Positions 1 through 9,541 are shown, numbered from the stretch's first letter. The stretch: 64,000 nt of DNA from Luteolibacter algae (GCF_042683045.1 NZ_JBHUIT010000002.1:62001-126000), one strand, 5' to 3'. The notes: generated from the letters alone by a model not told the origin. Numbers and translations: made by a program.

Positions 1-512
1 GTAGGTCCCGACCAGCCGGCGACATTGAGGGACTGCAGCTTCAAGCCCGCGAAAACCGCCAACAACGGACCTATCACAAAGCTGGGCAAACAGATTCCCA
101 CCATTGCAAAAGCCAGGCAGGCAAAATCCGTAGGTGAATTTTTTCTCACCGCCGCCACCACACCGGCAGGAATCCCCACCAGAAGCGCGATTCCCATCGA
201 CGCCAGCCCCAGCGCCATCGACACAGGAAACGAGTCTCTGATCACCTCAGAAACTTTTACTCCGTCCTTACGGATCAAATCACCCATATCCTGATGAACG
301 ACCAGGTTTTTCAAATAGCGCCCATACTGGACCGGCAGCGGCTTATCCAATCCAGTGTAAGCTTTCATCCGCTCTAGAACGTGAGCCGGGATCGCTTTTT
401 CCTCCGTGTAAGGACTGCCCGGCATGGCACGGACGAGGAAAAATGTGAGCGTGACCAAGACAAACAAGGTAAGCAGCCCTTGGAGGAAACGAGAGACGAG
501 AAGCTTGAGCAT
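1..512 (-). CDS. oppB: Oligopeptide/dipeptide ABC transporter permease, OppB type (3' end outside window)
   Basis: The reading frame is open from an ATG at 512 to the window edge, giving about 170 residues. The start MLKLLVSRFLQGLLTLF gives a first membrane helix. The following segment, FFLVRAMPGSP, is the N-terminal signature of the OppB/DppB (BPD_transp_1) family. Further on come a periplasmic loop of 60-70 residues and a second hydrophobic stretch (MALGLASMGIALLVGIPAGV), as expected before the permease core. By family, it would form half of the inner-membrane channel for peptides delivered by the OppA-like protein just upstream (70 nt gap, same strand). The C-terminal permease core and EAA loop lie outside the window, so substrate and completeness cannot be judged. 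A matching oppC may follow outside the window; an unlinked oppC is at 44456. Confidence 0.85.
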   Translation of the reverse strand, partial: MLKLLVSRFLQGLLTLFVLVTLTFFLVRAMPGSPYTEEKAIPAHVLERMKAYTGLDKPLPVQYGRYLKNLVVHQDMGDLIRKDGVKVSEVIRDSFPVSMALGLASMGIALLVGIPAGVVAAVRKNSPTDFACLAFAMVGICLPSFVIGPLLAVFAGLKLQSLNVAGWSGP

Positions 513-582
513 AAAGAAAGTGGATTCAGCCGTGAGAGGGAGAGCGATGGAAGGTGGGATAGAAATTTGGGTGGGGATCTGC

Positions 583-2214
583 TCAGCGGCCCTCGCGAGC
601 AGATTCCGGCCGTGGATCGGGAACAAGCTTCACCTTGGTATACGGATGGCTATCCAACAGCAGAGGTTCCCAGCCTTTTACCGAAGGATGCAGCAGGTAG
701 TTTTTCCCCCACCAGGCAACGGGAGCCACCGGAGAGTCCGCTAAAAGGATCTCCTCTGCCTCTCCCAGCAGCTTAAATCGCTCCGCAGCATCGGTGCGTT
801 GGAAGGACTCTTCGATTTTCGCTGCGAAAGGCTTACTCTCCCATCCGGTATTGTTATTGCCATTTCCCGGCATCCACATCTCCAGAAAGGTCAGAGGATC
901 TATGTAGTCCCCGATCCATCCACCTGCGACAATGTCGTAGTTCAGATTCTGTGTGGCCACGATGTATGCGGTCCATTCCTTGTTCTCTATCTCCACCTCC
1001 ACGCCCAGATGATTTCTCCACATCGCTTGGACGGCCGAAGCCAAAGTGGCTGCCGATTCCCGGGAAGCGATAAGCAGCTTCAAGCGCGGGAAGCCCTTTC
1101 CTTCCGGAAATCCTGCTTCAGCGAGCAGCTTGCGCCCACCCTCGGGATCGAAAGCCGCACCGTGCGGAGGATCATAATCCCCCATCGGTGGAGTCATTCC
1201 ATACGCGGGCTCATATCCACGGAACACATTTTCACACAGCGCTTCCCGGTCGAGCGCCATACTCAGCGCCCTTCTGACGCGGGGATCGTCCAGGGGCTTG
1301 CGAGTGGTATTGAATCGATAGAGCACCGTTCCCAGATACGGTTCCTGCCGTAGCGAACCGGGATCTTCCTTCTTCATGAGATCCACCACCTCCGGCGCGG
1401 CCGTATAAGTCACATGCAGCTGGCCGTCTCGAAACATCCTCGCCTCCGTGAAGACATTGGAAATTGGCAAAAAACGGATCCCGTTGAGCGAGACATTTTC
1501 AGCATCCCAGTAATACGGATTCCGTTCGACCTCGATATGATCGTTTCTGCGGAAGGATTTGATCCGGAACGGACCATTGCCGACCAAATTCTCCGGCTTG
1601 GCCCAGTCACTACCTATTCGATCAATCGAGCCATACTGGAGGACCTTGTGCTTCGGCACGGGATACCAGGTGTAATGCTTGAGGATTTCCCGGAAGAACG
1701 GGGTCGGGCCACGCAGCGTGATCGTGAAGGTTAGCGGATCCTCAATCTTGATTCCCACTTGGGTAAAATCAGTGATCTTACCTAGATTGAAATCCTCGGC
1801 ACCTTCCATGAAATATAACATCGAGGCATATTTCGCATTCAGGCCCGGCGAGAGAATTCTCTCATAGGAAAAAGCAAAATCCTCGGCAGTCAACGGCTCT
1901 CCGTCAGACCACTTCAGGCCCGGCCGCAGCCTCGCGGTCCAAACCGTTGCTGTTTCATCGGGGGTTACCTCCATGGCCACCCCGCCCGGGGTTGCCAGAT
2001 CAACGGTTTGATCAAAGTTGATCAAGCCCTCGAACAATGCGCGAATGATATTGTTTTCCAATACCCCTGAAACCACCTGCGGATCGAAGCTTTTCGGATC
2101 ACTGGAATTCCCCATGATCAGAATTCCATCTCGGGTAGCACGGTCCACCTGGGACTCCTTTTGGCAGGAGGCCACGATCAGGCAAAAGGCGGAAAACAGA
2201 ATCAGGCGCATCAT
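583..2214 (-). CDS. oppA: Peptide ABC transporter substrate-binding lipoprotein (SBP_bac_5, OppA family)
   Basis: About 543 aa. The chosen start (tandem ATGs at 2214 and 2211) gives MMRLILFSAFCLIVASCQKES, a short lipoprotein signal with lipobox VASC. A longer frame from 2271 would put 19 charged residues before it and overlap the preceding gene. The mature protein shows family features: an N-terminal segment on results and positions (GNSSDPKSFDPQ), then LRPGLKWSDGEPLTAEDFAFSY, typical of extracytoplasmic family 5 solute-binding proteins, and a C-terminal VAPVAWWGKNYLLHPSVKGW. It should bind oligopeptides in the periplasm and hand them to OppB. It lies 50 nt downstream of a TonB-dependent receptor on the same strand, so outer-membrane and inner-membrane uptake may be co-transcribed. 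The peptide substrate is inferred from the family only. Confidence 0.88.
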   Translation of the reverse strand: MMRLILFSAFCLIVASCQKESQVDRATRDGILIMGNSSDPKSFDPQVVSGVLENNIIRALFEGLINFDQTVDLATPGGVAMEVTPDETATVWTARLRPGLKWSDGEPLTAEDFAFSYERILSPGLNAKYASMLYFMEGAEDFNLGKITDFTQVGIKIEDPLTFTITLRGPTPFFREILKHYTWYPVPKHKVLQYGSIDRIGSDWAKPENLVGNGPFRIKSFRRNDHIEVERNPYYWDAENVSLNGIRFLPISNVFTEARMFRDGQLHVTYTAAPEVVDLMKKEDPGSLRQEPYLGTVLYRFNTTRKPLDDPRVRRALSMALDREALCENVFRGYEPAYGMTPPMGDYDPPHGAAFDPEGGRKLLAEAGFPEGKGFPRLKLLIASRESAATLASAVQAMWRNHLGVEVEIENKEWTAYIVATQNLNYDIVAGGWIGDYIDPLTFLEMWMPGNGNNNTGWESKPFAAKIEESFQRTDAAERFKLLGEAEEILLADSPVAPVAWWGKNYLLHPSVKGWEPLLLDSHPYTKVKLVPDPRPESAREGR

Positions 2215-2264
2215 TGTCGCCAGAACAATGTCAGGTTTCCGTGGCCAATGCAAACGTGGGGAAA

Positions 2265-4358
2265 CTACCAAATGTATTTCGCCCCGATGATCGCATTGAC
2301 CCCCGGTTCGTTCTGTCCGGAACCATGCAGCCTGTAGTCGTCATCGAGCATGTTCTCCACCGCAGCTGTGAGCTGGATCTTCTCCGTAGGATTGTAGCCT
2401 GCGCGCATGGACACCACCGCATACGCGGGAGTTCCATTGACCGGGATCCGCTGGGTATCTCCGCGATCACCGCTAGAAAGGCGATCCGCCTCGGCAGAGG
2501 CGAGTAACCTGCCCTCGATCCACACAGGCATGGAAGCATGATCCCACCGTAACGCCAGCGAACCACTGAGTGGCAGAAGACGGGAAAAATACTCGTCGAT
2601 CTCCGGTCCGCCGATGAAGGCTGGAGTCTCGGTCCGCCCTTCCTGCCAGGCGGCAAATCCGGAAAGAGTCCATTGTGGGAAAATCTCCCAATATCCCTCC
2701 AGCTCGACTCCGTAGACATAGCCATCGCTACCGTTTGTAGTGACAGTCGTGCCGGATCCGGAAACTACCGGAACCCCCGTAATCACATCCGATACGTGGG
2801 TGTAGAAAATGGAAGCGCTATACCCGGAGCGCTCCCGGTTCTCCCGATATCCGAGTTCCGCAGTGAGGAATTCCTCTGGCTCCACCTCGAGAGAGCCAGT
2901 GGAATTCATGCCAGAACGTGAGGTTAGATTTCCTGAAAGATCATTCAAATTCGGCGCCCTAAAGGCTTGGGAAAGCCCGCCGAAAATCATACTTTTATCG
3001 TCGACCTTATATATCGCGCGAAGCGAGGCGGATACATCATCCCATGAATCGCTCGCCGAGTGATCCATCCTGGTATTGGAATCGTAAAATTTCCCCAGAT
3101 CAGCACTCGCATGGGTGAAGCGAACCCCTCCCGTGAGCTCCCATTTTTCGCCAATGGGTCTGATGTATTGAGCGTATGCACCGAAGAGGTCATACGAAGA
3201 ATCATCGGCAACCGGACGATTTGTGATATCAAAGGCAAATCCTGAGCCCCGGTTCCTGGAAGCGGTAGAATCGATGGAATCATGGTAATAATCCACCCCA
3301 TAGACCAACGCCCCTCCGGCAACTGCTGATTCCAATTCAAGGTCTAACCCGAGAGTATCCACTTCATAGGATTGGCGTCGGAGATCCGTCAGCGTGCGAA
3401 TTTGGAACTCTGTTTCGGAGGAGGTTTGATAGGAAAGCGTTCCCGTCACCCTGCGGATCAATGCGTCCGCCTGATCATTTTCATGCGTAAAGCGCAGATA
3501 TGACAACGATCTCTCCTGATCAATATCCCGGGCAATAAAACTCCCCGGCAGCGTATATGAACTTCCATGAGTCCAGCCCGGATTGTCGCGGGTGGAGTGC
3601 CACCGCGAGACATTGTCCTGATTGAAATTCTGATGCAGGAAAGTCAATGTCGTCCGCGTATCAATGGCGTAGTCAATACGGGCATCGATCGCTTGTTCCG
3701 GATAGCCCGTCCCGCGCATCAATCCTACCGCAGAGTCCTCAATATCGCCGAATTCTTTGGCGGACACTCCCAGATGAAGACCAAATTTTCCACCGATTCC
3801 GGTTTGGGTCTCCAACCGTCCCAAGTGGCTTCCCCGACCATTGCTCCGATATTCATAATACGCGGAACCGTGAGAAAACACTTCCCCTTCTTGCTCATTC
3901 TGGAAATCCGCGGACTTGGTAAATGCGTTCAGCGTCCCGCCGGCAGCGTCCGAGCCATAGAGAACAGATCCCTGTGAACGGATGAGTTCAAAGCGATCCA
4001 ACGAAAAGGTATCCAAAGTATTCCAATACTGCACGGGACCGCCGCGAAAAGTCGAATTATTGAACCGCACACCATCCACTAGCAGCAAATTCTGCCTACC
4101 GGTAAAACCACGGATATAGGGAGAGCCGTGTCCGTATGCGGTTTTCTGCACCAAAACGCCGGGTGTGTAGCGAAGTGCATCCGGCAGGGTCCGGACTGTA
4201 TTCTCAAGAAAATCCTCGGCACCGAATGATTCCACAGAATAAGCGGCCTCACTCAGTGGTATTTCGCTACGAGTCGCGGTGAGAACCAATGGTTCCAGAT
4301 AATTCTGAGCGACCAGGGGAAAGGTAAGACATAGATAAAGCGTCGAGTGGATTTTCAT
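2265..4358 (-). CDS. TonB-dependent outer-membrane receptor
   Basis: 697 aa. A signal peptide (MKIHSTLYLCLTFPLVAQ) is followed by a TonB-box-like EPLVLTATR near residues 22-30. A plug domain follows (LPDALRYTPGVLVQ, then IRGFTGRQNLLLVDGVRFN near residues 57-98). The rest is a beta-barrel that ends with the aromatic residue W (GAKYIW), as barrel proteins do. The family moves siderophores, cobalamin, sugars or peptides across the outer membrane using ExbB/ExbD energy. The gene is the first one after the terminator at 4399-4428 and only about 40 nt separate them, so its promoter is unclear; read-through from the Exb/TPR genes upstream is possible. oppA follows on the same strand, which hints at peptide or peptide-siderophore uptake. 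Substrate cannot be read from the sequence. Confidence 0.93.
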   Translation of the reverse strand: MKIHSTLYLCLTFPLVAQNYLEPLVLTATRSEIPLSEAAYSVESFGAEDFLENTVRTLPDALRYTPGVLVQKTAYGHGSPYIRGFTGRQNLLLVDGVRFNNSTFRGGPVQYWNTLDTFSLDRFELIRSQGSVLYGSDAAGGTLNAFTKSADFQNEQEGEVFSHGSAYYEYRSNGRGSHLGRLETQTGIGGKFGLHLGVSAKEFGDIEDSAVGLMRGTGYPEQAIDARIDYAIDTRTTLTFLHQNFNQDNVSRWHSTRDNPGWTHGSSYTLPGSFIARDIDQERSLSYLRFTHENDQADALIRRVTGTLSYQTSSETEFQIRTLTDLRRQSYEVDTLGLDLELESAVAGGALVYGVDYYHDSIDSTASRNRGSGFAFDITNRPVADDSSYDLFGAYAQYIRPIGEKWELTGGVRFTHASADLGKFYDSNTRMDHSASDSWDDVSASLRAIYKVDDKSMIFGGLSQAFRAPNLNDLSGNLTSRSGMNSTGSLEVEPEEFLTAELGYRENRERSGYSASIFYTHVSDVITGVPVVSGSGTTVTTNGSDGYVYGVELEGYWEIFPQWTLSGFAAWQEGRTETPAFIGGPEIDEYFSRLLPLSGSLALRWDHASMPVWIEGRLLASAEADRLSSGDRGDTQRIPVNGTPAYAVVSMRAGYNPTEKIQLTAAVENMLDDDYRLHGSGQNEPGVNAIIGAKYIW

Positions 4359-4398
4359 GAGAGTTGGGGAAACGCACGGTCACGGGAAAAACTTAGAC

Positions 4399-4428
4399 AA
4401 AAAAAGCCTGTGGCTTTCACCACAGGCT
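4399..4428 (-). terminator. Intrinsic terminator after the 300-aa repeat protein gene
   Basis: Arms AGCCTGTGG (4405-4413) and CCACAGGCT (4420-4428) pair perfectly over 9 bp with a 6-nt loop. On the minus strand they are followed by seven T residues (4405 down to 4399). It lies 21 nt past the stop codon at 4450 and about 40 nt before the TonB-dependent receptor start. Confidence 0.93.
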
Positions 4429-4449
4429 CTTGAAATTTATCAGCGACGA

Positions 4450-5352
4450 TCAGCTCTCGAATTTGAGGAAATTTCTCAGATCCGAAGGCAATGGCTGCCC
4501 TGTTTTGAGCAATGAGTCGTAGAGCTTGGCTAATGACGAAGCCTGGGCCAGCAATGTGTAACCACGGGAATTTTTGTTTTGCTCTTCAGTTCCCATTGCT
4601 TTCAGCGCTGTCTGAACTTCTTCGTTATCATAATAAATACGAAGCGCATTGAAGATTGCCTCTTGGGCAATTTCCTCGGAAGCCCCGGCGTCTGCGGTCA
4701 TTGCAGTATTATAAGCCAGCAAGGCCTCGTCCGGGCGCTTGAGGTTTTGCAAAGCAAGACCTTTGCAATAGGCGACCTGCGCACGCTGATAATCCGGGAG
4801 GTTTTCGTTCGCTCTCTCTTCCGCCATCGACAGGAGGCGATCCCAGGCTTTGGTTCTTGCAGCGTCCCACATCACATAAAGATCCAACTGACGCAGATGG
4901 TAATCCCGCACCAAAGGCTCTTTGCTGAAATTTTGAAGAGCCCTCGAAAGTCCTTCGTAATCACCAAGCTTCCTCATGCATTCCATCTCGTAGAAAGCCG
5001 ACAGAGTTGAGTAATTACCCTTCAGGGTTTCTACTGGTTTGGAAAACTCCTTGTATTCAGCAAATTTAGCCTGGGCTGTCTTGTATTTGCGCGATTCGAA
5101 AAGGTCCATCGCTTCGGAAAACGCTGACGGTTCCTTTAGATAAATCAGAGAAAAATCATTGATTTTACCATCTGTGTGATCCGTGGATACCGCAGTTTTC
5201 TTATACCGGATACTGGTCTTCGTAGCTGCCAGAATCCATGCGTTGATCGTCCCGCTGTCGCTGGAAAGAATTGCCTCGGCTTGGAAATCTTTCTGCGCCA
5301 TTGCAGAGATCGAAAATGCTGGCACCAGAAGTGCAAGAATGAGTTTTTTCAT
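4450..5352 (-). CDS. Periplasmic TPR-like repeat protein of the Exb cluster
   Basis: 300 aa with a signal peptide (MKKLILALLVPAFSISAMAQ). The mature part starts with a short beta-like segment (about residues 20-75) and then becomes all-helical. TPR-like units are recognisable at AQVAYCKGLALQNLKRPDEA and in the segments around it. No catalytic motif is seen. It lies 48 nt downstream of the 1002-aa TPR gene, has the same first eight residues (MKKLILAL), and is closed off by a strong terminator. This makes it the last gene of the exbB-exbD-exbD-TPR series. A role as an accessory scaffold of that envelope complex is inference from context. The exact family is not recognised. Confidence 0.75.
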   Translation of the reverse strand: MKKLILALLVPAFSISAMAQKDFQAEAILSSDSGTINAWILAATKTSIRYKKTAVSTDHTDGKINDFSLIYLKEPSAFSEAMDLFESRKYKTAQAKFAEYKEFSKPVETLKGNYSTLSAFYEMECMRKLGDYEGLSRALQNFSKEPLVRDYHLRQLDLYVMWDAARTKAWDRLLSMAEERANENLPDYQRAQVAYCKGLALQNLKRPDEALLAYNTAMTADAGASEEIAQEAIFNALRIYYDNEEVQTALKAMGTEEQNKNSRGYTLLAQASSLAKLYDSLLKTGQPLPSDLRNFLKFES

Positions 5353-5400
5353 AAGAGGAATGATAGTTATTATGCGAATGATTTAAGCAGGTCCCGTAGA

Positions 5401-8400
5401 TTATCTGCGCTTCTTCGCGGCTTCTTCTTTTTCTTTTTTGATTTGCTCAACTGACTTGATGTTTGGATCAGCCTCGTAGGTTTCCGTAAGTGTCTCCACC
5501 GCTTCCCACAACTTTAGATCGCCTGGAGAGAGCTTGTCTTTAAAACGACCGGTGAGCTCAATGTAGCGATGCCCGCCTTCGTAAGCTCCCTGCCTGTCTG
5601 AAGGAACTTGTGGATCGCTCGACTGGTTGTTACGCTTATGCGAGAGTTTCATCCATGCTTCGATAGCCGGAGCGGATACCTTGACATAGCCCATATGTGC
5701 GGACCAGACTTTCACATACATGGAGATCGCGTCATCGATCATGTCACGCTCTTCAAAGCTCTTGGCGAGAATGTAACCAACTTCCGGAGAATACTTCGTA
5801 AAGCCGTGAACTTCACCAGCTTCCTTGTCGCGGTTGAGATACTGGTTGGCTCTTTCAGCAGCTTTCGCGTAGTCGCCTTTTTTCATCAAAACCTCGATGA
5901 TCCGGAAGAGGGCGAATTCACGTTGTCCCTTTTCGTCGGATTCCTTGAAAATGCGCTCGAAGTCCTCGAGAGCCTTATTGAGGTCCGCATCCTGGCTGGA
6001 ATTCCCGTATACATCTGCGCGGCCCAAGAGGGCGGCAAAGTTATAGGATTTATCGGGCCGCTTGAGAGCCTCATCGTAATAAGGAACAGCTTCCCTCGGA
6101 GCGGAAGTGTTGGTGCGGAGATAGTCTCCCAGTTTAACCAAAATGTAATTGGATAGATCCTTGAACTCAAAGTCCTCTTTCAGGTTACGGAAGAGCACTT
6201 GGATCATAGCCTTCGCGGCCCGTTGCTTGTCGGCATTCTCATTATTTTCAGCAACTTTTTCGAACACGCCGATCACCGCGATACGGAGTAATGCGCGGGC
6301 AGCCTTGTCCTGAACACTGATACCCGGGAAATTGTAGTAATGTTCTTTGAGTTCCTCAGGTGTGTATTTCTTCAGATAAGCTTCCGTGTAGGAATTGATT
6401 GCCGCTTCCAACCCATACGCTTCCGGCATCTTCGCCATGGTGGAGATAACCTTTTGAAGTCGCTCAAGTGATTCATCATCACGGCCTGCCGCTGACATAG
6501 GAGCCAACTGGGCAACCGCCATCTGGGCATTGTATGGAGATCCTGCAGAATATTTTTCCCAATAAAGATCAGCAAAGGGGACCGCCTCCTTGAGTTTTTC
6601 CTTGGAGTCATCACCTTCCGGCTGATCACCAATCAATGCGACCAGGTAGTAAAGCGCCTCGCCAGCGACACCGCCGTGACCACGGGCCTCTGCAAGTTCC
6701 AGAGCCTTTTTATAGGATTCCTCAGCCTCTTCGAGTTTATCCTCTCCCTGCATCACATTGCCCTTGAGATTGTAAGCCTGGTCTGTGATCGGTGAATCAG
6801 GAAACTCCTTGATGATACGATTCAGTTTCTCAAGCGCTCCTTCCGGCTGCTCTTCAGAATAATGAGCATTCGCCCGGTCATAGAGTGCGAGCGGGATGTA
6901 GGTCTGATCCTTGGCATCAGAGTATTTGGTCAAGAACGCATCCAGTTGGCTGGCTGCTTTTGTCCAAAGCTGGAGCCGTGAGGTGTTGGACGCTTGAAAA
7001 TAAGCGGAAGTGAGCGCGAACAAGCTCTCCGGATACTTCTCAACGTGCTGATCCAAGATCGGCTCCGCCTTTTCGTATTGGCCGGTATAGAAATAGGAAC
7101 CTCCCAGGACAAACAGGGCGAGATCATGCTCGGGAGTCTCTTCCTTCGCTTTGTTGTTCTCGATGATATCCGAGGCGATTTCGATACTCGTTTCGTATTT
7201 GCCATCGAAGAAAAGCGAAGAAAGCAACATTTTCTGAACATTGGCATTATGCTCGGAATTTGCGAATTGCTTGCTGAAAAGCTCACCATATTTCTTGGTG
7301 GTTTCCACGTCACCGAGGATGGAAGACGTCCGGACGAGGTTGTAAAGATTGTCCTCACGTTTTTCGGCCTTCGGATAGTGGGTTTCCAACTGTAGGTATG
7401 CCGCGTAGGCACCCGGGACGTAGCCATTCGCCTCATGGAGGTAAGCGATGGCAGCCAGTTTGATCATCTCAATGGATTTTGAGCTACGCTGTTCGGCTTC
7501 GAGAGCAGCAAGCTCCTTTTCCATGCTTGCCTTGTCCAATTGAGTCGCGCCATCGGCAAAACGAGGCAGCGCTCCCATGGCATTGATTCTGGCGCGGAGA
7601 TCATCGATCGCCACCTGGGTGGAAGGGACAAACTGATAAAGATTCAGGGCGAGTTTGGGCATTTTCGCGGCGATCGCATCTCCGGCGAGTTTCATGAAAA
7701 GTTTTGAAAACCGCTGCATTTCAAATGGCTCAACAATCAGCTCACCGCGATTTTTCTCGATGAAATCAAGCGCCGTTTGCTCATCCTTGGCGGCAACCGC
7801 TGCAGCGACCAACGCTTGGAAACCGGAAACGATCGCAGCACGTGGAGTGGGAAAAGTATCTTTGTTTTTGATGGAGATCTCGAGATGCTCGATGCCCTCT
7901 TCCATCTGTCCCAAACGGAAAAAGCTGATTGCCAGATTGATATGGAAGGCGCCCTGTGGGTAGCTATCACGCGCCTTGTCGCGTTCCTGGATGAATTTTT
8001 TCCACTTCTCGATCGCTAGCTCATATTGGCCCGCAGCCATCGCAGCTTCACCCCACTTCAGAAGTGCTTGCTTGTTGAAGATGTTCTTACCCTTGGTATT
8101 GCCTTCATTCGGAAAGTCTTTGTAGGTGACCTCAAAGGATTTCATCGCATCCTCATACTTCCTGAGCTTTAGCTCGCTGATCCCCTTGCGGAACCAGATG
8201 ACGCCGAACTGCGGACCGTGGAGCTGGAGAGCGGTCTCGCCGCCGAAGCGCTCGACTGCCTCGGCGTTGAGAGCGAGTGCCTGCTCCCAATTTCCTTCGT
8301 TCATGGCCTGGAGGCCTTTATTTACAAGTGATGGCAGATCATCTTCCTCTGCCGCGGCTAGAGGTAATGACGTGGCAACCAGAGCGAGAGCCAGAATGAG

Positions 8401-8409
8401 TTTTTTCAT
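5401..8409 (-). CDS. Giant periplasmic TPR protein of the Exb cluster
   Basis: 1002 aa, starting with a signal peptide (MKKLILALALVATSLPLAAAEE). The remainder is a long run of TPR-like helical pairs, for example QALLKWGEAAMAAGQYELAI, LFVLGGSYFYTGQYEKAEPI and QAYNLKGNVMQGEDKLEEA. The C-terminus is short and very basic/acidic (KKEKEEAAKKRR). There is no enzyme motif and no membrane segment after the signal peptide, so it is predicted to be periplasmic. It lies downstream of exbB-exbD-exbD on the same strand, but a terminator-like hairpin (8475-8525) sits between. In the Tol-Pal system the TPR protein CpoB occupies a comparable position, but this protein is several times larger. A scaffold or coupling role for the ExbB/ExbD motor is inferred. 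Confidence 0.85.
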   Translation of the reverse strand: MKKLILALALVATSLPLAAAEEDDLPSLVNKGLQAMNEGNWEQALALNAEAVERFGGETALQLHGPQFGVIWFRKGISELKLRKYEDAMKSFEVTYKDFPNEGNTKGKNIFNKQALLKWGEAAMAAGQYELAIEKWKKFIQERDKARDSYPQGAFHINLAISFFRLGQMEEGIEHLEISIKNKDTFPTPRAAIVSGFQALVAAAVAAKDEQTALDFIEKNRGELIVEPFEMQRFSKLFMKLAGDAIAAKMPKLALNLYQFVPSTQVAIDDLRARINAMGALPRFADGATQLDKASMEKELAALEAEQRSSKSIEMIKLAAIAYLHEANGYVPGAYAAYLQLETHYPKAEKREDNLYNLVRTSSILGDVETTKKYGELFSKQFANSEHNANVQKMLLSSLFFDGKYETSIEIASDIIENNKAKEETPEHDLALFVLGGSYFYTGQYEKAEPILDQHVEKYPESLFALTSAYFQASNTSRLQLWTKAASQLDAFLTKYSDAKDQTYIPLALYDRANAHYSEEQPEGALEKLNRIIKEFPDSPITDQAYNLKGNVMQGEDKLEEAEESYKKALELAEARGHGGVAGEALYYLVALIGDQPEGDDSKEKLKEAVPFADLYWEKYSAGSPYNAQMAVAQLAPMSAAGRDDESLERLQKVISTMAKMPEAYGLEAAINSYTEAYLKKYTPEELKEHYYNFPGISVQDKAARALLRIAVIGVFEKVAENNENADKQRAAKAMIQVLFRNLKEDFEFKDLSNYILVKLGDYLRTNTSAPREAVPYYDEALKRPDKSYNFAALLGRADVYGNSSQDADLNKALEDFERIFKESDEKGQREFALFRIIEVLMKKGDYAKAAERANQYLNRDKEAGEVHGFTKYSPEVGYILAKSFEERDMIDDAISMYVKVWSAHMGYVKVSAPAIEAWMKLSHKRNNQSSDPQVPSDRQGAYEGGHRYIELTGRFKDKLSPGDLKLWEAVETLTETYEADPNIKSVEQIKKEKEEAAKKRR

Positions 8410-8474
8410 AAAAAAGAATCGGGAAAGGGGGATTAAATTCAGGCGAAAATAGTTTTTCAGAAGTTAGGTATTCG

Positions 8475-8525
8475 AAAAATAAAACGCCGTCCTAATGTTC
8501 CTGCAAGAGGGAACATCCGACGGCG
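8475..8525 (-). terminator. Terminator-like hairpin between exbD and the giant TPR gene
   Basis: On the minus strand, outer arms pair CGCCGTC (8485-8491) with GACGGCG (8519-8525) and inner arms pair ATGTTCC with GGAACAT. A small internal loop separates them and the loop is about 8 nt. TTTTATTTTT follows the stem. It lies 33 nt after the exbD stop and 66 nt before the TPR start. It could end the exbBD message or act as a partial terminator that lowers TPR expression. Confidence 0.8.
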
Positions 8526-8557
8526 CATAGATTAGGTTCCAATTGGAGGAAATAAAT

Positions 8558-9022
8558 TCACTCCACCAGGTCCGTGAATGTGACCGAAGTAATTCCAACT
8601 CCAGCCAAGGCGTTAAGCACGTCGATCACGCGTTGCTGTGTCGCGCCCGGATCCACGTAGATTTGCACCAAAGGATCGCTCCCCGCACTCCGGGCAGCTG
8701 CGGAATAAAGCTCAAGCTGACTCAATAGCAAAGGCATATCGCGGACGCTGACATCCGTATCGAGCGGTTGCTGGCTGGATCCCGTTCCCGAGAAAACCGC
8801 ACCGGATGCATCCACACGGATGAACATCGGTTCAATTTTCGGCTGGCTCGCAGAGCTAGGAGTATTGGCGGGAAGCGCCATCCCGAGGTCTGTCTCACGA
8901 GGGGTGATCGTGGATGTCACCAGGAAGTAGATGAGTAGGAGGAAACAAACGTCAATGAGTGACGAGATGTCCAAGTCCGGATCCGGTTCCGGATCCGAGG
9001 TTGATTTTTTATGGCGTGCCAT
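8558..9022 (-). CDS. exbD: ExbD/TolR family proton-channel subunit (second copy in cluster)
   Basis: 154 aa. A short charged N-terminus (MARHKKSTSDPEPDPD) precedes a single membrane helix, ISSLIDVCFLLLIYFLV, which carries the conserved Asp (D24) that takes part in proton flow in ExbD/TolR. The periplasmic C-terminal domain ends with DVLNALAGVGITSVTFTD, typical of the ExbD fold. It lies 29 nt downstream of another exbD. Tandem exbD genes often encode a heterodimeric stator, but that is not shown here. The region between residues 45 and 95 is longer and more Ser/Pro-rich than in its neighbour, so the two copies are probably not interchangeable. Confidence 0.92.
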   Translation of the reverse strand: MARHKKSTSDPEPDPDLDISSLIDVCFLLLIYFLVTSTITPRETDLGMALPANTPSSASQPKIEPMFIRVDASGAVFSGTGSSQQPLDTDVSVRDMPLLLSQLELYSAAARSAGSDPLVQIYVDPGATQQRVIDVLNALAGVGITSVTFTDLVE

Positions 9023-9051
9023 GGAAAGAGTTTTTCTAGGGGTTTAAAGGA

Positions 9052-9513
9052 TTATTTTCTCAGACCTTTGTGTGTCTGATATACCGCGAAGATCACCTGA
9101 TCGACTCCTGCTGCGGCGGCAGCACGAATAGCCGTCCGGGAATATTTGAAGACCGCATCCTGGTCACCACGAAGATGGAGCTTTGGAACAAGACCGAGGC
9201 TGTCGATTTTCTCTTTTTCCTCTTTTACGAGATCAAAGATATCGGCTTCGTCGGCGAGTATCACATTGAAGTTCTCCGCGGTATATTTTCCGTCCTCACG
9301 GACGTTGATCACAATACGCCCACGGCCATCCTCCTGTTTAAGGGAGTTCGCAGCGACAGGCGGAAGAACTTCCGGGTCTGTTTGGACGACGATAGCGGTC
9401 GCGTTAACAATGAAGAAGATAAGCAGGAGGAAGACCATGTCGATCATTGGCGACATATCGACCTTTGCTTCTTCTTCATCGGCCGAGCTGGCCTTTCTGA
9501 GTTTTGAGGACAT
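9052..9513 (-). CDS. exbD: ExbD/TolR family proton-channel subunit (first copy in cluster)
   Basis: 153 aa. The N-terminal cytoplasmic segment is acidic (ADEEEAKVDMSPMID). The only membrane helix, MIDMVFLLLIFFIV, carries the conserved Asp at position 25. The periplasmic domain ends in the usual ExbD pattern of a helix followed by a strand (AIRAAAAAGVDQVIFAVYQ). In the family two ExbD molecules sit in the pore of an ExbB pentamer and turn proton motive force into mechanical work on an outer-membrane partner. It follows exbB by 86 nt, a gap that holds a strong hairpin, and precedes the second exbD by 29 nt. Confidence 0.94.
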   Translation of the reverse strand: MSSKLRKASSADEEEAKVDMSPMIDMVFLLLIFFIVNATAIVVQTDPEVLPPVAANSLKQEDGRGRIVINVREDGKYTAENFNVILADEADIFDLVKEEKEKIDSLGLVPKLHLRGDQDAVFKYSRTAIRAAAAAGVDQVIFAVYQTHKGLRK

Positions 9514-9541
9514 AGGAATTTTCGAATTAGCAGGTTTTTAA

